Origin: an uncultured Succiniclasticum sp. | GTDB taxonomy: Bacteria > Bacillota > Negativicutes > Acidaminococcales > Acidaminococcaceae | Length of the DNA stretch: 64,000 bases | NCBI GenBank assembly: GCA_900544275.1 | Contig: UQUU01000002.1 | Location: 224,496 to 288,495 of the forward strand | Reading direction: 5' to 3' | Shown here: in pieces, positions 34,306-43,507 of the stretch | Numbering within the stretch: position 1 is the first letter of the stretch | How the letters are laid out: each line of letters opens with the position of its first letter | The notes under the pieces: generated by a model | The model's database searches: none | What the model was told of the DNA's origin: nothing | Seen by the model: the letters and a program-made list of their open reading frames with translations, nothing else | Program-made: the position numbers and the translations under genes

Positions 34306-34691
34306 TGTGCAACCGCTCTTTCTTCTCTCATCCACATAACATAGGTATTATACAGAGAAAAAAAGAAGCTGTCAAGTATTTTCACTTGACAGCTATAAAG
34401 TTGCATTATTTCAGTCTTTTGCGCTTTTATATTTCTTGGCACAAATGACTTCCCCGGGAAAATTCACTGTTCCGAAATTCATTGTCTTTTCCGGATGCTG
34501 ATAAATCAGCTGGATGGGGCAATATATATCCTTTAGCAGGGCCTTTCCGTTCAATAAAAAAGAACAAAACCTAGGTCTTCGTTCTCTCAGATGATACCTG
34601 CCTGCGCTATCATATATACGTTAACTTAATACCATCTGCTACTGCTAAGACACACGTTATGGCATTTTTTGCTTATACTTTTGTCTTACCC
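34306..34691. other. Intergenic stretch between ylxM and ftsY
   Basis: It holds the ftsY terminator (34367-34394). A 60-codon open frame without a good start lies on the minus strand (34411-34607; contains IYCPIQLIYQHPEKTMNF). It may be the tail of a decayed gene, but I cannot support a family. Confidence 0.4.
34367..34394 (-). terminator. Terminator downstream of ftsY
   Basis: Perfect 11-bp stem AGCTGTCAAGT / ACTTGACAGCT, followed on the minus strand by TCTTTTTTTCTC. Confidence 0.75.
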
Positions 34692-35612
34692 TTATTCCTG
34701 CTCTTCGGCAAAAAGCGCTTCGGCAAATTTTTCCGGTTCAAAGGGACGGAAATCCATCAGCCCTTCACCCACCCCGATCCATTTTACCGGCAAGCCCAGT
34801 TCTTCTTTGACAGCAACTACTACGCCGCCTTTTGCAGTGCCGTCCAGCTTGGTTAAGACCACGCCGGTCACCTTGGTGGTTTCCATAAATATTTTAGCCT
34901 GGCTGATGGCGTTTTGTCCGGTGGTGGCATCCAGAACTAAAAAGACCTCATGGGGCGCTTCGGGAATCTCACGCTTAATAATACGATCGATTTTTCCCAG
35001 TTCATTCATCAGATTGACTTTATTATGGAGACGACCGGCAGTGTCGATAAACAACACATCGACATTTCTGGCAATCGCTGCCTTCATTGCGTCAAAGACG
35101 ACCGCAGCAGGATCCGCCCCTTCTTCATGGGCGATCACATCACAGCCGGCCCGCTCGCCCCAGATTTTTAGCTGCGCGGAAGCAGCCGCACGGAAGGTGT
35201 CTCCGGCCGCCAACATCACTTTATAGTTAAACAAATGGAAGTAATTGGCCAGCTTGCCGATGGTCGTGGTTTTCCCAACGCCGTTGACCCCCACCACCAA
35301 AATTACAGTCGGATGAGCGCCGATACGAGTACGCACCCCATCGTCTTTCAACATTTCCGCCGTACGCTTTTTCAAAAAGGGAAGCACGTCCTCTGTACCG
35401 CCGATTTCTTTGCTTTTTGCTGCTTTGCGGACCTCATCGATCAACTTTTCGGTGGTTTTCACGCCCACATCAGCGGTGAGCAGGATCATCTCCAGTTCTT
35501 CCAGAAAATCCTCGTCTACTTTGGCAGACATACCGACCAGTTCGCTGATACGATCCGTAAAGTTTTGCCGGGTTTTTGTCAGGCCGGTTTTCAACGTTTC
35601 AAAAAAGCTCAT
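34692..35612 (-). CDS. ftsY: Signal recognition particle receptor FtsY
   Basis: About 306 residues (N-G domains, no long acidic A domain, as in many Firmicutes). GVNGVGKTTTIGKL, DTAGRLHNK, TKLDGTAKGG and the closing GVGEGLMDFRPFEPEKFA are diagnostic. FtsY docks Ffh at the membrane. ATG 35612 gives the natural MSFFETLKTGL N-terminus with AGGA upstream. It follows smc, the usual neighbour. Confidence 0.97.
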   Translation of the reverse strand: MSFFETLKTGLTKTRQNFTDRISELVGMSAKVDEDFLEELEMILLTADVGVKTTEKLIDEVRKAAKSKEIGGTEDVLPFLKKRTAEMLKDDGVRTRIGAHPTVILVVGVNGVGKTTTIGKLANYFHLFNYKVMLAAGDTFRAAASAQLKIWGERAGCDVIAHEEGADPAAVVFDAMKAAIARNVDVLFIDTAGRLHNKVNLMNELGKIDRIIKREIPEAPHEVFLVLDATTGQNAISQAKIFMETTKVTGVVLTKLDGTAKGGVVVAVKEELGLPVKWIGVGEGLMDFRPFEPEKFAEALFAEEQE

Positions 35613-35740
35613 GAGATTACTTCCTTTCACAGGTTTTTTGCCCTGCGGCACTTGTCCTACTATACTGCGTCTGTTGCGTTTTTACTAATAATGAAAGGGC
35701 TCGTTTCTGACTTGACCCAAATCCACACGTTTAGTCTGAC

Positions 35741-38700
35741 TTAGACTGCGTCTTTAATGAGTCGGTCGCTCATCTTGACGGAGAGTATCTTTGATACGCC
35801 CGACTCTTCCATGGTCACGCCATATAGCACATGGGCCGCTTCCATCGTACCTTTGCGGTGTGTGATCACAATGAACTGCGTATGCAGGGCATAGCCTTCT
35901 AAGAATTTAACAAACCGCTCAATATTCGCGTCGTCCAAAGGCGCGTCGATCTCGTCCAAAATGCAGAAGGGGGAGGGTCGATAACTCAATAAGGCGAACA
36001 ACAAGGCGATTACCGTAAGCGCCCGCTCCCCACCGGAAAGCAGGAAGAGACTCTGTAATTTTTTCCCGGGGGGCTGGGCCTCAATATCAATGCCGGATTC
36101 CAGGATATTTTCCGGGTCCGACAGCTTTAATAAAGCCGTCCCACCGCCAAACAACTGTACATACGTATTCTGAAAAAACTCACTGATTTTCCCGAAAGCC
36201 ACTTTAAAACGCTTCGTCATGCCGGAGTTGATTTCCAGAATCACTGACTGCAGCTTATCACGGGCTTCGCTCAGGTCTGTATATTGCTTTTGCAGAAATT
36301 CATATCGCTCGCTGACCGCTTTATATTCTTCGATGGCTCCGGGATTCACCGGTCCTAATTCATCAATCTGCCGCTGCAGCGCCAACTCCATCCGGCGCAG
36401 AGCTACATCACTTTTATCTTCGCCCACCCCGTTGGCCCAGGCAATTTCACGGGCTTCCCCTAAGGTGGTTTTATACTCGGAAGACAATTGTTCCAAGGCA
36501 TTGGCATAATCGCTTTCCAGCTTGGCATTGTCAATTTCGTTCTGGTGTACGCGGGCTTCAGCTTTGCCTAATTCCGCCCGCAGGGCTTGCAGTTTTTCTC
36601 CGGCGGCGCCCTGTTTCTGGATCAGTTCCAGACGCTGGTCGGAAAAATCGTTTTGTCCGGTGACGATGTCCTGCAACTCCTGCAGCAGCACCTTGTTCTG
36701 CTCCGCCAACTGAACTTTCTTTGCCTTACTCTCTTCCACAATGCGGGTCAGTTTTTCAGATTCTTCCGTATTGGCATCAAAATCACCCTGCAAACGGCTC
36801 AAATCATTATCCAACTGCTGCATCCGCTCATTTTTCAGACTGCGCTGGGCCTGCGTGGTCTCCGCCTGCACCCGGGCATCCTGTAAACGGATGGTGAGAG
36901 TCTCCAGGGCGCTCTTATCCGCGCCAATCTGCTTCTGCAAGGCATCCAGGCGATTTTTAGCTTCTGTATTGGCTGCTTCCAGCTCCTGCAGCGGCTGGCG
37001 TTTATCAGCCAACAACTTACGGGCCGCCAGATATTCATCCGCCAATTGGGTACGGGTATCAATAGCCAGTTCCAACAATTCGCTTTCCCGCTTTACTTCC
37101 CCCGCCAGACGCGACTCCTCCGCCTGTGCCTCCGTCAGCTTGATATTCCGATCCTGCACCTGCTCCCGCAGCGTTTCCAACTGCTTATCTTTTTCTGCCA
37201 GCTCATCTTCCAGCACTTCTTTTTCTTCCTGGATCCCCAGCAGTTCTTGATTGAGCGTCGCCAAAAGTTGTTCCTGCTCCTGCATATCCCGTTCCCGGGA
37301 CAGATAGCCGGATTCTTTCTTCTGCCGACTGCCGCCGGTCAGAGAGCCGCCGGTGTTGACCACATCTCCATCCAGCGTGACGACCCGCAGGCGGAAATTG
37401 CCCTTCCGGGCTGCCGCCAGGGCCGCATCCATCGTCTCTGCCACCAAGACGCGGGCAGTGAGAAATTGCAACGCCGGCTTTATCTCATCATCACATTCCA
37501 ACAGATCAAAGGCAAAGCCCCGGATACCGGGCAGTTTCGCCAACGCTTTTTCCTCCGCTTTTACATACGGCGCTTGGATGGTATCCAGCGGGAGGAACGT
37601 AGCCCGGCCCGCATGTTTTTCTTTTAAATAACGGATGGCCTGCTTGGCCGCTTCACTGGTCCGCAGCACAATATGCTGCGCTCCGGAGCCCAAGGCGGTT
37701 TCCAGGGCAACCACATACTCCGGCGCGACGGTGATCAAAGCCGCCGCAGGCCCCAATACCTCTTGGCGCCAGGGAGCCTCGCTCTGCATGACCGCTTTGA
37801 TGCCGTAACCAAAGCCGTCCAGCGCCTGCTGCAAATTGCGCAGTAGGTGCAACCGGGACTCACAGGCCGTGATCCGGTTCTGACATTCGTTATAGTGTGC
37901 CTGACTCTTCGTTAAGCGGGCCCGGCTGTCCGCCGTCTGTTCTCCGAGGGTCTTCCCTTCGGCCATAAAGCGGTCCCGCTCCTGCTCCAGTTTCCCCTTA
38001 CGGGACAATACGCTGCGCTGCGACTCCGTTAATTCATTCAGCAGCGCTTCGGCTGCCCCCACCTCTTCCTTCAGCTTATCCCGGCGGCGCATCCGCTGTT
38101 CCTGAGCCGTCTCCAACGTGCGGATCTCATTGCGCATTTCCACCATCGTTCGCATAGCGTCAAAATTACTGTCCGTCAGCTTTTGAATCTCAGCTTCGGT
38201 ATCTTTTTGCGCCTGCTGTTTCTCCTGCCATTGCGTTTCCAGGTCGGAGATCAACTTCCCTGCTTCCATCGCCGCCGCTTCCAGCGAATCAAACTCCTTC
38301 GCCAGTACATCCAGCTGACCGGACCATTGATCGATCTGGAGCTGTAACTTTTCGTTTCGTTTGGCTACATTACCCTGTTGGCGCAAACTCTGCTCAATCC
38401 GTTCATCCAGCACAGCATCCTCGCCTTTGACAGCTTCCAGCGCCTTCTCCTTGACCGTGATACTTTCCTGGATATGCGATACCTGATTGTTGAGCGCGTC
38501 TAACTCCTGCCGAATGCCGGCCACAAAGGCTTCCTGCGTGCTGACTTCCGTACTTTTTGCTAAAAAAACCTTGTTATACCTGTCCTGCTCTTCCTGCAAC
38601 TTAGTCCGGGCGTTTTCAATATTTTCCACTTTATGGACAAATTGCGTCAGTTTACAGGCCCGCAGCGAAGCGGACAATTCATTAAAGCGAATCGCGCGTT

Positions 38701-39334
38701 CCGCCTCTAGGCGCAGCGGCTCCACCCGCCCTTCCACTTCACTTTTAATATCGCTGATACGGGTCAGGTTGGTATCCGTTTCATCCAACCGACGGGCCGC
38801 CTCTTTCTTCCGCATACGGAATTTGGCGATACCGGCCGCTTCTTCAAAAATAGCGCGGCGGTCTTCCGGACGGCTGTTCAAAATCTCATCTATCTTATTC
38901 TGACCGATAAGGAACATGGCGCCTTTGCCCATGCCCGTATCCGCCAGCAGATCCAAGATATCTTTCAAACGGCAACTTTTCTTGTTGATCGCATAATCAC
39001 TGTCGCCGGACCGATACAGACGACGGGTGATGCTGACTTCTTCAAAATCTAAGGGCAGCAGGTGATCCCGGTTATCGAAAACCAGCGTCACCTCCGCCAC
39101 ACCCAGCGGACGGCGTTTGCTGCTGCCGGAAAAAATAATATCTTCCATCTTACTGCCGCGCAGATACTTGGCGCTTTGTTCTCCAAGCACCCAGCGCACC
39201 GCATCAGATATATTACTTTTTCCCGAGCCGTTGGGTCCTACCACCGCCGTAATGCCGGCGCCAAATTCTAACGCCGTGCGGTCGGCAAAGGATTTAAACC
39301 CAAACGCACTGACAGATTTCAAAAACAAGATCAT
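35741..39334 (-). CDS. smc: Chromosome segregation protein SMC
   Basis: 1197 residues, full length. N-terminal Walker A GPNGSGKSN near 33, long coiled coil, a hinge around 510-660 (GYGIKAVM, GSGAQHIVLRT, VVTLDGDVVNTGGSLTGGS), second coiled coil, then the signature LLSGGERALT and Walker B CILDEIDAPLDDAN. SMC with ScpAB compacts and segregates the chromosome. The 5' end has two candidate starts, GTG 39337 and ATG 39334, with only a weak binding site. Many open frames on the opposite strand across this gene are shadows. Confidence 0.98.
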   Translation of the reverse strand: MILFLKSVSAFGFKSFADRTALEFGAGITAVVGPNGSGKSNISDAVRWVLGEQSAKYLRGSKMEDIIFSGSSKRRPLGVAEVTLVFDNRDHLLPLDFEEVSITRRLYRSGDSDYAINKKSCRLKDILDLLADTGMGKGAMFLIGQNKIDEILNSRPEDRRAIFEEAAGIAKFRMRKKEAARRLDETDTNLTRISDIKSEVEGRVEPLRLEAERAIRFNELSASLRACKLTQFVHKVENIENARTKLQEEQDRYNKVFLAKSTEVSTQEAFVAGIRQELDALNNQVSHIQESITVKEKALEAVKGEDAVLDERIEQSLRQQGNVAKRNEKLQLQIDQWSGQLDVLAKEFDSLEAAAMEAGKLISDLETQWQEKQQAQKDTEAEIQKLTDSNFDAMRTMVEMRNEIRTLETAQEQRMRRRDKLKEEVGAAEALLNELTESQRSVLSRKGKLEQERDRFMAEGKTLGEQTADSRARLTKSQAHYNECQNRITACESRLHLLRNLQQALDGFGYGIKAVMQSEAPWRQEVLGPAAALITVAPEYVVALETALGSGAQHIVLRTSEAAKQAIRYLKEKHAGRATFLPLDTIQAPYVKAEEKALAKLPGIRGFAFDLLECDDEIKPALQFLTARVLVAETMDAALAAARKGNFRLRVVTLDGDVVNTGGSLTGGSRQKKESGYLSRERDMQEQEQLLATLNQELLGIQEEKEVLEDELAEKDKQLETLREQVQDRNIKLTEAQAEESRLAGEVKRESELLELAIDTRTQLADEYLAARKLLADKRQPLQELEAANTEAKNRLDALQKQIGADKSALETLTIRLQDARVQAETTQAQRSLKNERMQQLDNDLSRLQGDFDANTEESEKLTRIVEESKAKKVQLAEQNKVLLQELQDIVTGQNDFSDQRLELIQKQGAAGEKLQALRAELGKAEARVHQNEIDNAKLESDYANALEQLSSEYKTTLGEAREIAWANGVGEDKSDVALRRMELALQRQIDELGPVNPGAIEEYKAVSERYEFLQKQYTDLSEARDKLQSVILEINSGMTKRFKVAFGKISEFFQNTYVQLFGGGTALLKLSDPENILESGIDIEAQPPGKKLQSLFLLSGGERALTVIALLFALLSYRPSPFCILDEIDAPLDDANIERFVKFLEGYALHTQFIVITHRKGTMEAAHVLYGVTMEESGVSKILSVKMSDRLIKDAV

Positions 39335-39345
39335 CACCTATAGTT

Positions 39346-40656
39346 CTACTTTTTCGCCGCAGCTTTCGCTCTGGTCTTCTTTTCCATTGAAGCTTCCCGG
39401 GCCGCCTGGCGGCTTACCTGGCGCCGATTGGAACCGGTTTTGGGCGCACGGCGCTTATCCGCCACCGAGTTGCGCCCCCGTGATTTGCTGACCGCCGCTT
39501 TCTTACGGGCCGCGGCAATGCGGGTGCGCCGTACAATCGGGCGGCCGTCCACCGTTTCCTTATCCAACGTAATGCCCAGCTTCGCTTCCACATTATGCAG
39601 CCAGCGCAGCTCTTCCGGAGCATACAGAGTGATTGCTACGCCGTCTCTGCCGGCCCGCCCCGTCCGTCCTACCCGATGCACATACCAGCTGGCATCGTGC
39701 GGCACATCGTAGTTGATCACATGGGTCACGCCTTCTACGTCCAGACCTCTGGCCGCAATATCGCTGGCCGCCAGAATCTGCAGTTTGGCTTCCCGGAAAT
39801 TTTTCATCACCGTCTTCCGTTTGGCCGCACTCATATCCCCTGTCAGGACATCCGTATTATACCCATGCGTTCCCAGCAGGTCGTTCACTTCCTTCGCCCG
39901 TTCCTTACTGATGCAGAACACCAGCATCAAATACGGATTCAGGCGGTCGATCAGACGCATCAGCGTTTCCGGCTTGCCCTCTTCCGTAGTCTTAATACAA
40001 ATCTGCCGGATCGTTTTCACAACCGTTTCTTCTTTGGCGACATCTACAATCTGGCAGTTGGTCGTCAGGCTGCGCCCCAGTTTATTGATCTCTTCCGAAA
40101 CCGTAGCGGAACAAAGCATAGTCTGATGCTGCGGGTGCGCCATGGCGATCAATTTCCCGGCATCGTCCATAAAGCCCTGAGCCAGCATCTCGTCCACCTC
40201 ATCCAGGACCAGATAGGCGACACCCCCCAGATCGGTATTGCCTTTGCCGATATGATCCAATAAACGCCCCGGTGTGCCGATTAAAACTTGCGCCTTACCG
40301 GCCAGTTTATGCTTCTGCAATTCAAAATCACGGCCCCCTGTCACGGCCAGCGTTTTAATATCCAGACCCTCCAGGACCTGTTTCATCACTTCGTTGGTCT
40401 GCTGCGCCAACTCCCGGGTCGGAGTGATCACCAAAGCCTGGACAAACTTTTTCTCCGGATCGATTTTATGGGCCAACGGAATCAGAAACGCTAAGGTCTT
40501 CCCTGTCCCCGTCTGGGCCCGGGCCAATACATCCCGACCGGCCAACAACGCAGGGATGACCTGCTCCTGAATCGGCATGGGCGTATGTATTCCCATCTTT
40601 TTTAAATTTTCCCGCACTGCGGGCATTACCTTAATTTGTTCAAACATATTTGCCAT
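39346..40656 (-). CDS. cshA: DEAD-box ATP-dependent RNA helicase (CshA type)
   Basis: 436 residues. Motif Q (FEQIKVMPAVRENLKKMGIHTPMPIQEQ), motif I AQTGTGKT, Ia PTRELAQQ, GTPGRLLDHI, SAT, and motif VI HRVGRTGRAGRDG are intact. Motif II reads DEVD (152-155) instead of DEAD, a small but real departure that keeps the acidic residues. The C-terminal 70 residues are very basic (KKKAAVSKSRGRN...RAKAAAKK), an RNA-binding tail. It lies 11 bp upstream of smc. General mRNA and ribosome remodelling, especially in the cold, is the likely role. Confidence 0.93.
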   Translation of the reverse strand: MANMFEQIKVMPAVRENLKKMGIHTPMPIQEQVIPALLAGRDVLARAQTGTGKTLAFLIPLAHKIDPEKKFVQALVITPTRELAQQTNEVMKQVLEGLDIKTLAVTGGRDFELQKHKLAGKAQVLIGTPGRLLDHIGKGNTDLGGVAYLVLDEVDEMLAQGFMDDAGKLIAMAHPQHQTMLCSATVSEEINKLGRSLTTNCQIVDVAKEETVVKTIRQICIKTTEEGKPETLMRLIDRLNPYLMLVFCISKERAKEVNDLLGTHGYNTDVLTGDMSAAKRKTVMKNFREAKLQILAASDIAARGLDVEGVTHVINYDVPHDASWYVHRVGRTGRAGRDGVAITLYAPEELRWLHNVEAKLGITLDKETVDGRPIVRRTRIAAARKKAAVSKSRGRNSVADKRRAPKTGSNRRQVSRQAAREASMEKKTRAKAAAKK

Positions 40657-40665
40657 ACAACTTCC

Positions 40666-41292
40666 TCATTTTCTCCCGCTGTCGGCGCTGTGCTGCCACA
40701 AATACCACACCGCCAGACTGCGCCAGGGGCTCCACTTTTCCAGCAATTGAAGCAACTGCCCCCGCTTTGGCACTTTCGGCAGGGCGAACAATTGCTGCAC
40801 TTCTTTTTTTAACAAAAAATCGTCTCCCGGCAACACATCGGGACGACAAAGGGAAAGGATCAGAAACATTTCAATCGTCCACTGTCCCAGTCCTTTTACA
40901 TTTTTCAGCATTTTTATGATCTGCGGGTCAGACATTTCCGAAAACGCGGTGAAGTCAATGGTTTTATCCAGCACCAGACGCGCGAATTCCTTCATGTAGG
41001 TTACTTTCAGCTCGGTCAGTCCGCAGGAAGCCAACAACGTATCCGGCAAACTGTTCAATTTCTCCGGCAGAATGGGTTCCCCTGTCAGACGACGCAGACG
41101 CTCCATAATTTTCACACTGACTTCCGGCGGCAGTTGCTGGGCCGCAATCCCCGTCAGCAATACTTCAAAATAACGTTCCTCTGAATCCGGTTCCAACGTA
41201 CAGGGACCGTACTTATCCATAAAAGGGATCAGCTCAGGCGCGGCTCCACGCAGATACTTGTCACCAAGTGACCAATCTGGGATTTGTTGCAT
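40666..41292 (-). CDS. AlkA-like DNA-3-methyladenine glycosylase
   Basis: 208 residues of the HhH-GPD base-excision family. The helix-hairpin-helix VKGLGQWTIEMFLILSL near 133 is followed by the GDD motif (VLPGDDFLLKKEV) holding the catalytic aspartate. The N-terminal AlkA domain is short. It removes alkylated purines from DNA. It is followed by the helicase gene 9 bp later, so the two share a transcript. AlkA/Mag-type is favoured over MutY/Nth because there is no Fe-S cysteine loop. Confidence 0.9.
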   Translation of the reverse strand: MQQIPDWSLGDKYLRGAAPELIPFMDKYGPCTLEPDSEERYFEVLLTGIAAQQLPPEVSVKIMERLRRLTGEPILPEKLNSLPDTLLASCGLTELKVTYMKEFARLVLDKTIDFTAFSEMSDPQIIKMLKNVKGLGQWTIEMFLILSLCRPDVLPGDDFLLKKEVQQLFALPKVPKRGQLLQLLEKWSPWRSLAVWYLWQHSADSGRK

Positions 41293-41419
41293 AAGCCCTG
41301 TCCTCCTTTTGTTTTAGGCATACTACACCAGTATGGATATAAATTATATCACAGAAATGGGGATATTTCCATAATTTACAGGCGTACGGTTTCTTTATAA
41401 AAAGAGCCCAAAAAAATAA

Positions 41420-41446
41420 GCCTATCTTTCAATTAGAAAGATAGGC
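41420..41446 (-). terminator. Terminator of the tRNA operon
   Basis: Perfect 11-bp stem GCCTATCTTTC / GAAAGATAGGC with a 5-nt loop, then TTATTTTTTTGG on the minus strand. Confidence 0.9.
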
Positions 41447-41455
41447 AATGCAGTC

Positions 41456-41544
41456 TGGTGCCGGGGACCGGAATCGAACCGGTACGGGTATCACTACCCG
41501 AGGGATTTTAAGTCCCTTGCGTCTGCCAGTTCCGCCACCTCGGC
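41456..41544 (-). tRNA. tRNA-Leu (TAA)
   Basis: 89 nt with encoded CCA and a long variable arm (CGGGTAGTGATACCCG), typical of tRNA-Leu. Anticodon stem AGGGA / TCCCT encloses CTTAAAA, anticodon TAA. Last gene of the five-tRNA operon. Confidence 0.95.
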
Positions 41545-41550
41545 CTGAAA

Positions 41551-41624
41551 TGGAGGCGACACCCGGAATTGAACCGGGGATAAAGGTTTTGCAGACCTCT
41601 GCCTTACCGCTTGGCTATGTCGCC
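41551..41624 (-). tRNA. tRNA-Cys (GCA)
   Basis: 74 nt with CCA; acceptor GGCGACA / TGTCGCC, anticodon loop with GCA. Six bases from tRNA-Leu. Confidence 0.95.
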
Positions 41625-41667
41625 GACCAGCTATAAAAAAGAGGCTGGCTCCTCTTTCTTAGCTAAA

Positions 41668-41742
41668 TGGAGCGGAAAACGAGGCTCGAACTCGCGACCC
41701 CAACCTTGGCAAGGTTGTGCTCTACCACTGAGCTATTTCCGC
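41668..41742 (-). tRNA. tRNA-Gly (GCC)
   Basis: 75 nt with CCA; acceptor GCGGAAA / TTTCCGC; anticodon stem-loop ACCTTGCCAAGGT gives GCC. Confidence 0.95.
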
Positions 41743-41747
41743 ATAAA

Positions 41748-41823
41748 TGGTGCCTCAGCACAGAATCGAACTGTGGACACAGGGATTTTCAGTCCCTTGC
41801 TCTACCAACTGAGCTACCGAGGC
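41748..41823 (-). tRNA. tRNA-Phe (GAA)
   Basis: 76 nt with CCA; acceptor GCCTCGG / CTGAGGC with one mismatch; anticodon loop CTGAAAA gives GAA. Confidence 0.95.
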
Positions 41824-41827
41824 AAAA

Positions 41828-41904
41828 TGGCGACCCGGACGAGACTCGAACTCGTGACCTCCGCCGTGACAGGGCGGCATTCTAACCAACTGAACCACCG
41901 GGCC
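41828..41904 (-). tRNA. tRNA-Asp (GTC)
   Basis: 77 nt with CCA; acceptor GGCCCGG / CCGGGTC; anticodon loop CTGTCAC gives GTC. First gene of the operon. Confidence 0.95.
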
Positions 41905-41922
41905 GTTTTATCAAGCATTATC

Positions 41923-41951
41923 AGTATAGGGTATTTCCGTGTTGCTGTCAA
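41923..41951 (-). promoter_or_regulatory. Promoter of the tRNA operon
   Basis: Minus strand TTGACA (41946-41951), 17-bp spacer, TATACT (41923-41928): a near-consensus sigma-70 promoter just before tRNA-Asp. Confidence 0.85.
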
Positions 41952-42123
41952 GACTTTTTATCAATACGCGACAGGCTTTGACCACCGTATGGTAAGCGTT
42001 TACTATACATGGCGACACGTTTCGGGCAATAGACTAAACAGTCATCTTGTCCCATATCCTATGCGCACTTTGCACAGCATTGACGCGCCATAAAATCAGG
42101 CAGAAAAATCAGATTATTTCCTT

Positions 42124-42825
42124 CTATTCCGCCAACTGAAGTAAATACGGCTCCAGTTTTTTGGTCAATAACCGTTCCAACTCCGGCAAATCCAACGCAT
42201 CAAAATCGTGGATCGTATTAGGGAAGAAAGCTTTTTTAGTTTCCGCAAAAAATTCATTCCGGGCCCGATTGTATAAAAATACCAACTCATCGCCCCCGGT
42301 AAAGTCCACATAATCCAGGAAGATAGTGGAGTTATTGATAAAATCCAGGGGATGCTCCGGGATAATGAACTTTTCAAAAGGGCCGATCTTATCCGGCAGC
42401 GTGGCAGGAAACGTCCATTGGGGAATACCTTTCTTTGCCAACATAGGATATGCGGAGCATTGAAAATCCGGCTGCAGCTCTGCCAAAAGCCGCGACAAGA
42501 TTTGGGGAATCAACATCGCAAACTCTTCTTTATTCCGGGTAATGTAGCGAAGCTGACGAAAACGATGCAGCCCCACCTGCTTCACCGGCATATAATCAAA
42601 AGTTTCTTTGGTATAGATAAAGTCTAACCGGCGACGCAGCTTTTGATTGACATAGCTGCACAAAATAAATTCATTGCCCTTACATTCCTTCCCCGAAAAT
42701 TCGTCTGACTGCAGCAGATTGCCTTGCTGAAAGGTAAAGCCCAACAGCTCCCGGGGCAGTTTCTGTAAAAAATCCCCCTGCAAAAAGTAGTTTCTGATCG
42801 TCTCTATTGTTTCCGGTTTTGCCAT
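42124..42825 (-). CDS. Uncharacterised soluble protein
   Basis: About 233 residues, no signal peptide or membrane helix. It has many aromatic residues and patterns such as YVNQKLRRRLDFIYTKETFDYMPVK and IPEHPLDFINNSTIFLDYVDFTGGDELVFLYNRARNEFF that suggest a folded enzyme-like or binding domain, but I do not recognise a family. The ATG at 42825 has GGAG 7-8 nt upstream and is preferred to 42864. It is followed 32 bp later on the other side by an exported protein gene on the same strand order. Confidence 0.65.
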   Translation of the reverse strand: MAKPETIETIRNYFLQGDFLQKLPRELLGFTFQQGNLLQSDEFSGKECKGNEFILCSYVNQKLRRRLDFIYTKETFDYMPVKQVGLHRFRQLRYITRNKEEFAMLIPQILSRLLAELQPDFQCSAYPMLAKKGIPQWTFPATLPDKIGPFEKFIIPEHPLDFINNSTIFLDYVDFTGGDELVFLYNRARNEFFAETKKAFFPNTIHDFDALDLPELERLLTKKLEPYLLQLAE

Positions 42826-42897
42826 CCTCTCACTCCCACGATTCGTAGATATGTAAAGCAACAATAAATGAAATCTTAAAGCAAAGATTCCGTTCTG

Positions 42898-43500
42898 TCA
42901 AATCTGCGGTTTTCCTTCCATGCGATTCAGCATATTTCCCAGGGCCCATTTAATAGTAAGAGCCGGGTCTTCCTCCCGTCCCAGCTCCACAATATCCCGC
43001 TCCCGCAGAAAACGACGGGTAAACTTATTTCCATCCGCATTATAGGCGTACATATCCGCATCCGCCACCGTGCGAACATAAGTCTCACTGTCCGGTCCGA
43101 AGTCGAGTACGCTATGGACATACGCGGTTTCCATATTACGTACCACCATCACTACCAGGACCGGAGTACCGGCTTCCTGAGCCGCCGCAGCCAGGGCTTC
43201 CTTATCCGGTTTGATATTTTTGCTCAACATGGCGCGGGCAGCGCTTTCCGCTTTCGTGTTGTCCTCTTGCAATTTATGATAAGGGAAATGGTAGTTCATC
43301 TTGACCATTTGGAGCCAATGTCGCATAATGCCCGACGTCACCTGCCCGGTACGGTCGATCACGACAAAATGAGCCGGCTTTGTTTCAAGGGCATAGGCCC
43401 TGCTCATACCAGCCCACCCTTGCCCGGCGCTGCCTGAAGGTACGGCTGCCCAACCGCACAGCACAAACAATATGGTCAATAGAAACGCTAACTTCTTCAT
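42898..43500 (-). CDS. Exported protein of unknown function
   Basis: 200 residues with a clear signal peptide (MKKLAFLLTILFVLCGWAAVP). The mature part starts after about residue 25-38 and includes HFVVIDRTGQVTSGIMRHW and GTPVLVVMVVRNMETAYVHS, a pattern of alternating strands and helices. The end ALTIKWALGNMLNRMEGKPQI is conserved-looking. No cysteines in the mature region fit a lipoprotein. It follows deoB by 7 bp, so it may be cotranscribed with nucleoside genes, though no link is obvious. Confidence 0.65.
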   Translation of the reverse strand: MKKLAFLLTILFVLCGWAAVPSGSAGQGWAGMSRAYALETKPAHFVVIDRTGQVTSGIMRHWLQMVKMNYHFPYHKLQEDNTKAESAARAMLSKNIKPDKEALAAAAQEAGTPVLVVMVVRNMETAYVHSVLDFGPDSETYVRTVADADMYAYNADGNKFTRRFLRERDIVELGREEDPALTIKWALGNMLNRMEGKPQI

Positions 43501-43507
43501 GCCCGAC

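Noticed and set aside
34411..34607. A minus-strand frame ending NFPGEVICAKKYKSAKD downstream of ftsY
   Set aside because: No start codon or binding site in a suitable place; possibly a decayed tail, but no support for a product.
35741..39334. Many open frames on the plus strand across smc (up to about 190 codons)
   Set aside because: They are antisense shadows of a strongly coding gene and have no binding sites or family similarity.
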